Shown here in pieces: positions 5,289 through 5,666 of a stretch of 5,666 nt of DNA. The translations under genes and the position numbers were made by a program. The stretch spans positions 1 to 5,666 of the forward strand of contig JAUWTC010000201.1 in the NCBI GenBank assembly GCA_030609785.1, given 5' to 3'. Below the pieces are notes generated by a model. The model saw only the letters and a list, made by a program, of their open reading frames with translations. It was not told the origin of the DNA and made no database searches. Origin of the DNA: Holophagae bacterium. Lineage in GTDB: Bacteria > Acidobacteriota > Thermoanaerobaculia > Thermoanaerobaculales > Sulfomarinibacteraceae. Each line of letters opens with the position of its first letter. Within the stretch, counting starts at the first letter, position 1.

Positions 5289-5666
5289 CTACTGCCCGAT
5301 GCCGAAACTCATGGGGCGGAAGCACCGTAGCGCCACCCCGTCGACCATGCCGTTGACCCGCCACATGCCGTAGAGCGAGCTGGAGACGATCGAAGTACCC
5401 CCAACTGGGAAGCGAACCTCGATCGAAGGCGTCAGCTCTCCTTCGATACGACGTACCTCGGGCGCCACCACCGTCACCGGATAGGGATAGCCCGGAAGCC
5501 GCCGGGTCTGCGTCCCCCCGCGGCCGATCTCCGGAGTCACGGGAACGTCGATCTGACGGTAGAGATGCCCAGCCGGCGTGAAGAACTTCAAGGAGATCAC
5601 ATGCTCCTCCTTGAACGCATCCGGGAACACCACGTGGACCTTGAGGTCGGTGGTCTTGACCGCCGA
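5289..5666 (-). CDS. Unidentified protein, C-terminal 125 residues only
   Basis: An open frame enters from the right edge and ends at TAG 5291-5289; its start is outside the window. A GTG at 5633 could be read as a start, but the frame stays open to 5666 with similar protein-like composition (VKTTDLKVHV), so a longer gene is more likely. The fragment looks rich in beta strand, alternating hydrophobic and polar residues, with VFPDAFKEEHVISLKFFTPAGHLYRQIDVPV-like strands in the first 45 residues, then a proline/glycine linker, PVGGTSIVSSSLYGMW (87-102) and one Cys (115). No enzymatic motif is visible; an extracellular or periplasmic beta-sandwich domain is possible. It lies 63 bases upstream of the PqqD-like gene on the same strand, so co-transcription is possible. 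Confidence 0.6.
   Translation of the reverse strand, partial: SAVKTTDLKVHVVFPDAFKEEHVISLKFFTPAGHLYRQIDVPVTPEIGRGGTQTRRLPGYPYPVTVVAPEVRRIEGELTPSIEVRFPVGGTSIVSSSLYGMWRVNGMVDGVALRCFRPMSFGIGQ

Noticed and set aside
1..5666. tRNA, rRNA, riboswitch or integrase/transposase genes
   Set aside because: None recognised on reading both strands; the gaps between genes are too short or filled by the repeats described.

Overview
The window is GC-rich with dense coding, very short gaps and bacterial-type domain architectures. Nothing in it fixes the phylum. FHA-GAF-SpoIIE phosphatases, REP-like GC palindromes and octamer-period intergenic repeats fit a large-genome environmental Gram-negative such as an Acidobacteriota or a deltaproteobacterial/Myxococcota-like lineage, but that is only an impression.

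Layout. Left (1-1540, minus): a signalling protein with FHA, GAF and SpoIIE-type PP2C phosphatase domains, cut at its C-terminus by the window edge. It is divergent, across an 82-base gap, from a plus-strand class I SAM-dependent methyltransferase (1623-2444). That gap holds an imperfect 8-base tandem repeat and a mirrored TATCCTT box lying 14-15 bases before each start. After the methyltransferase, a 186-base intergenic stretch (2445-2630) carries a REP-like long inverted repeat, a second 8-base-period repeat and a candidate terminator for the operon coming from the right.

Centre and right (2631-5225, minus): a tight four-gene operon in which every junction overlaps by 1-4 bases. In order of transcription it encodes a PqqD-family (RRE-type) peptide-binding protein with an unusual Cys-containing C-terminal tail, an HPr-kinase-like P-loop protein, a radical SAM/SPASM enzyme, and a short transglutaminase-like protease of the lasso-peptide B2 family. 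Farther right (5289-5666) is the C-terminal end of an unidentified same-strand protein, separated from the operon by 63 bases.

How the genes may work together (inference). The operon looks like a ribosomally synthesised, post-translationally modified peptide (RiPP) cassette: recognition (PqqD/RRE), phosphorylation (HprK-like), radical modification (rSAM/SPASM) and proteolysis (B2). No separate precursor gene, macrolactam synthetase or transporter is visible. The tail of the PqqD-like protein (last 18 residues CHLVPGQSHQCNQHPGGS) is a candidate built-in core peptide and ends in serine. A serine at the precursor C-terminus is what lasso-type HprK-like kinases are known to phosphorylate. This cassette is the most interesting part of the window.
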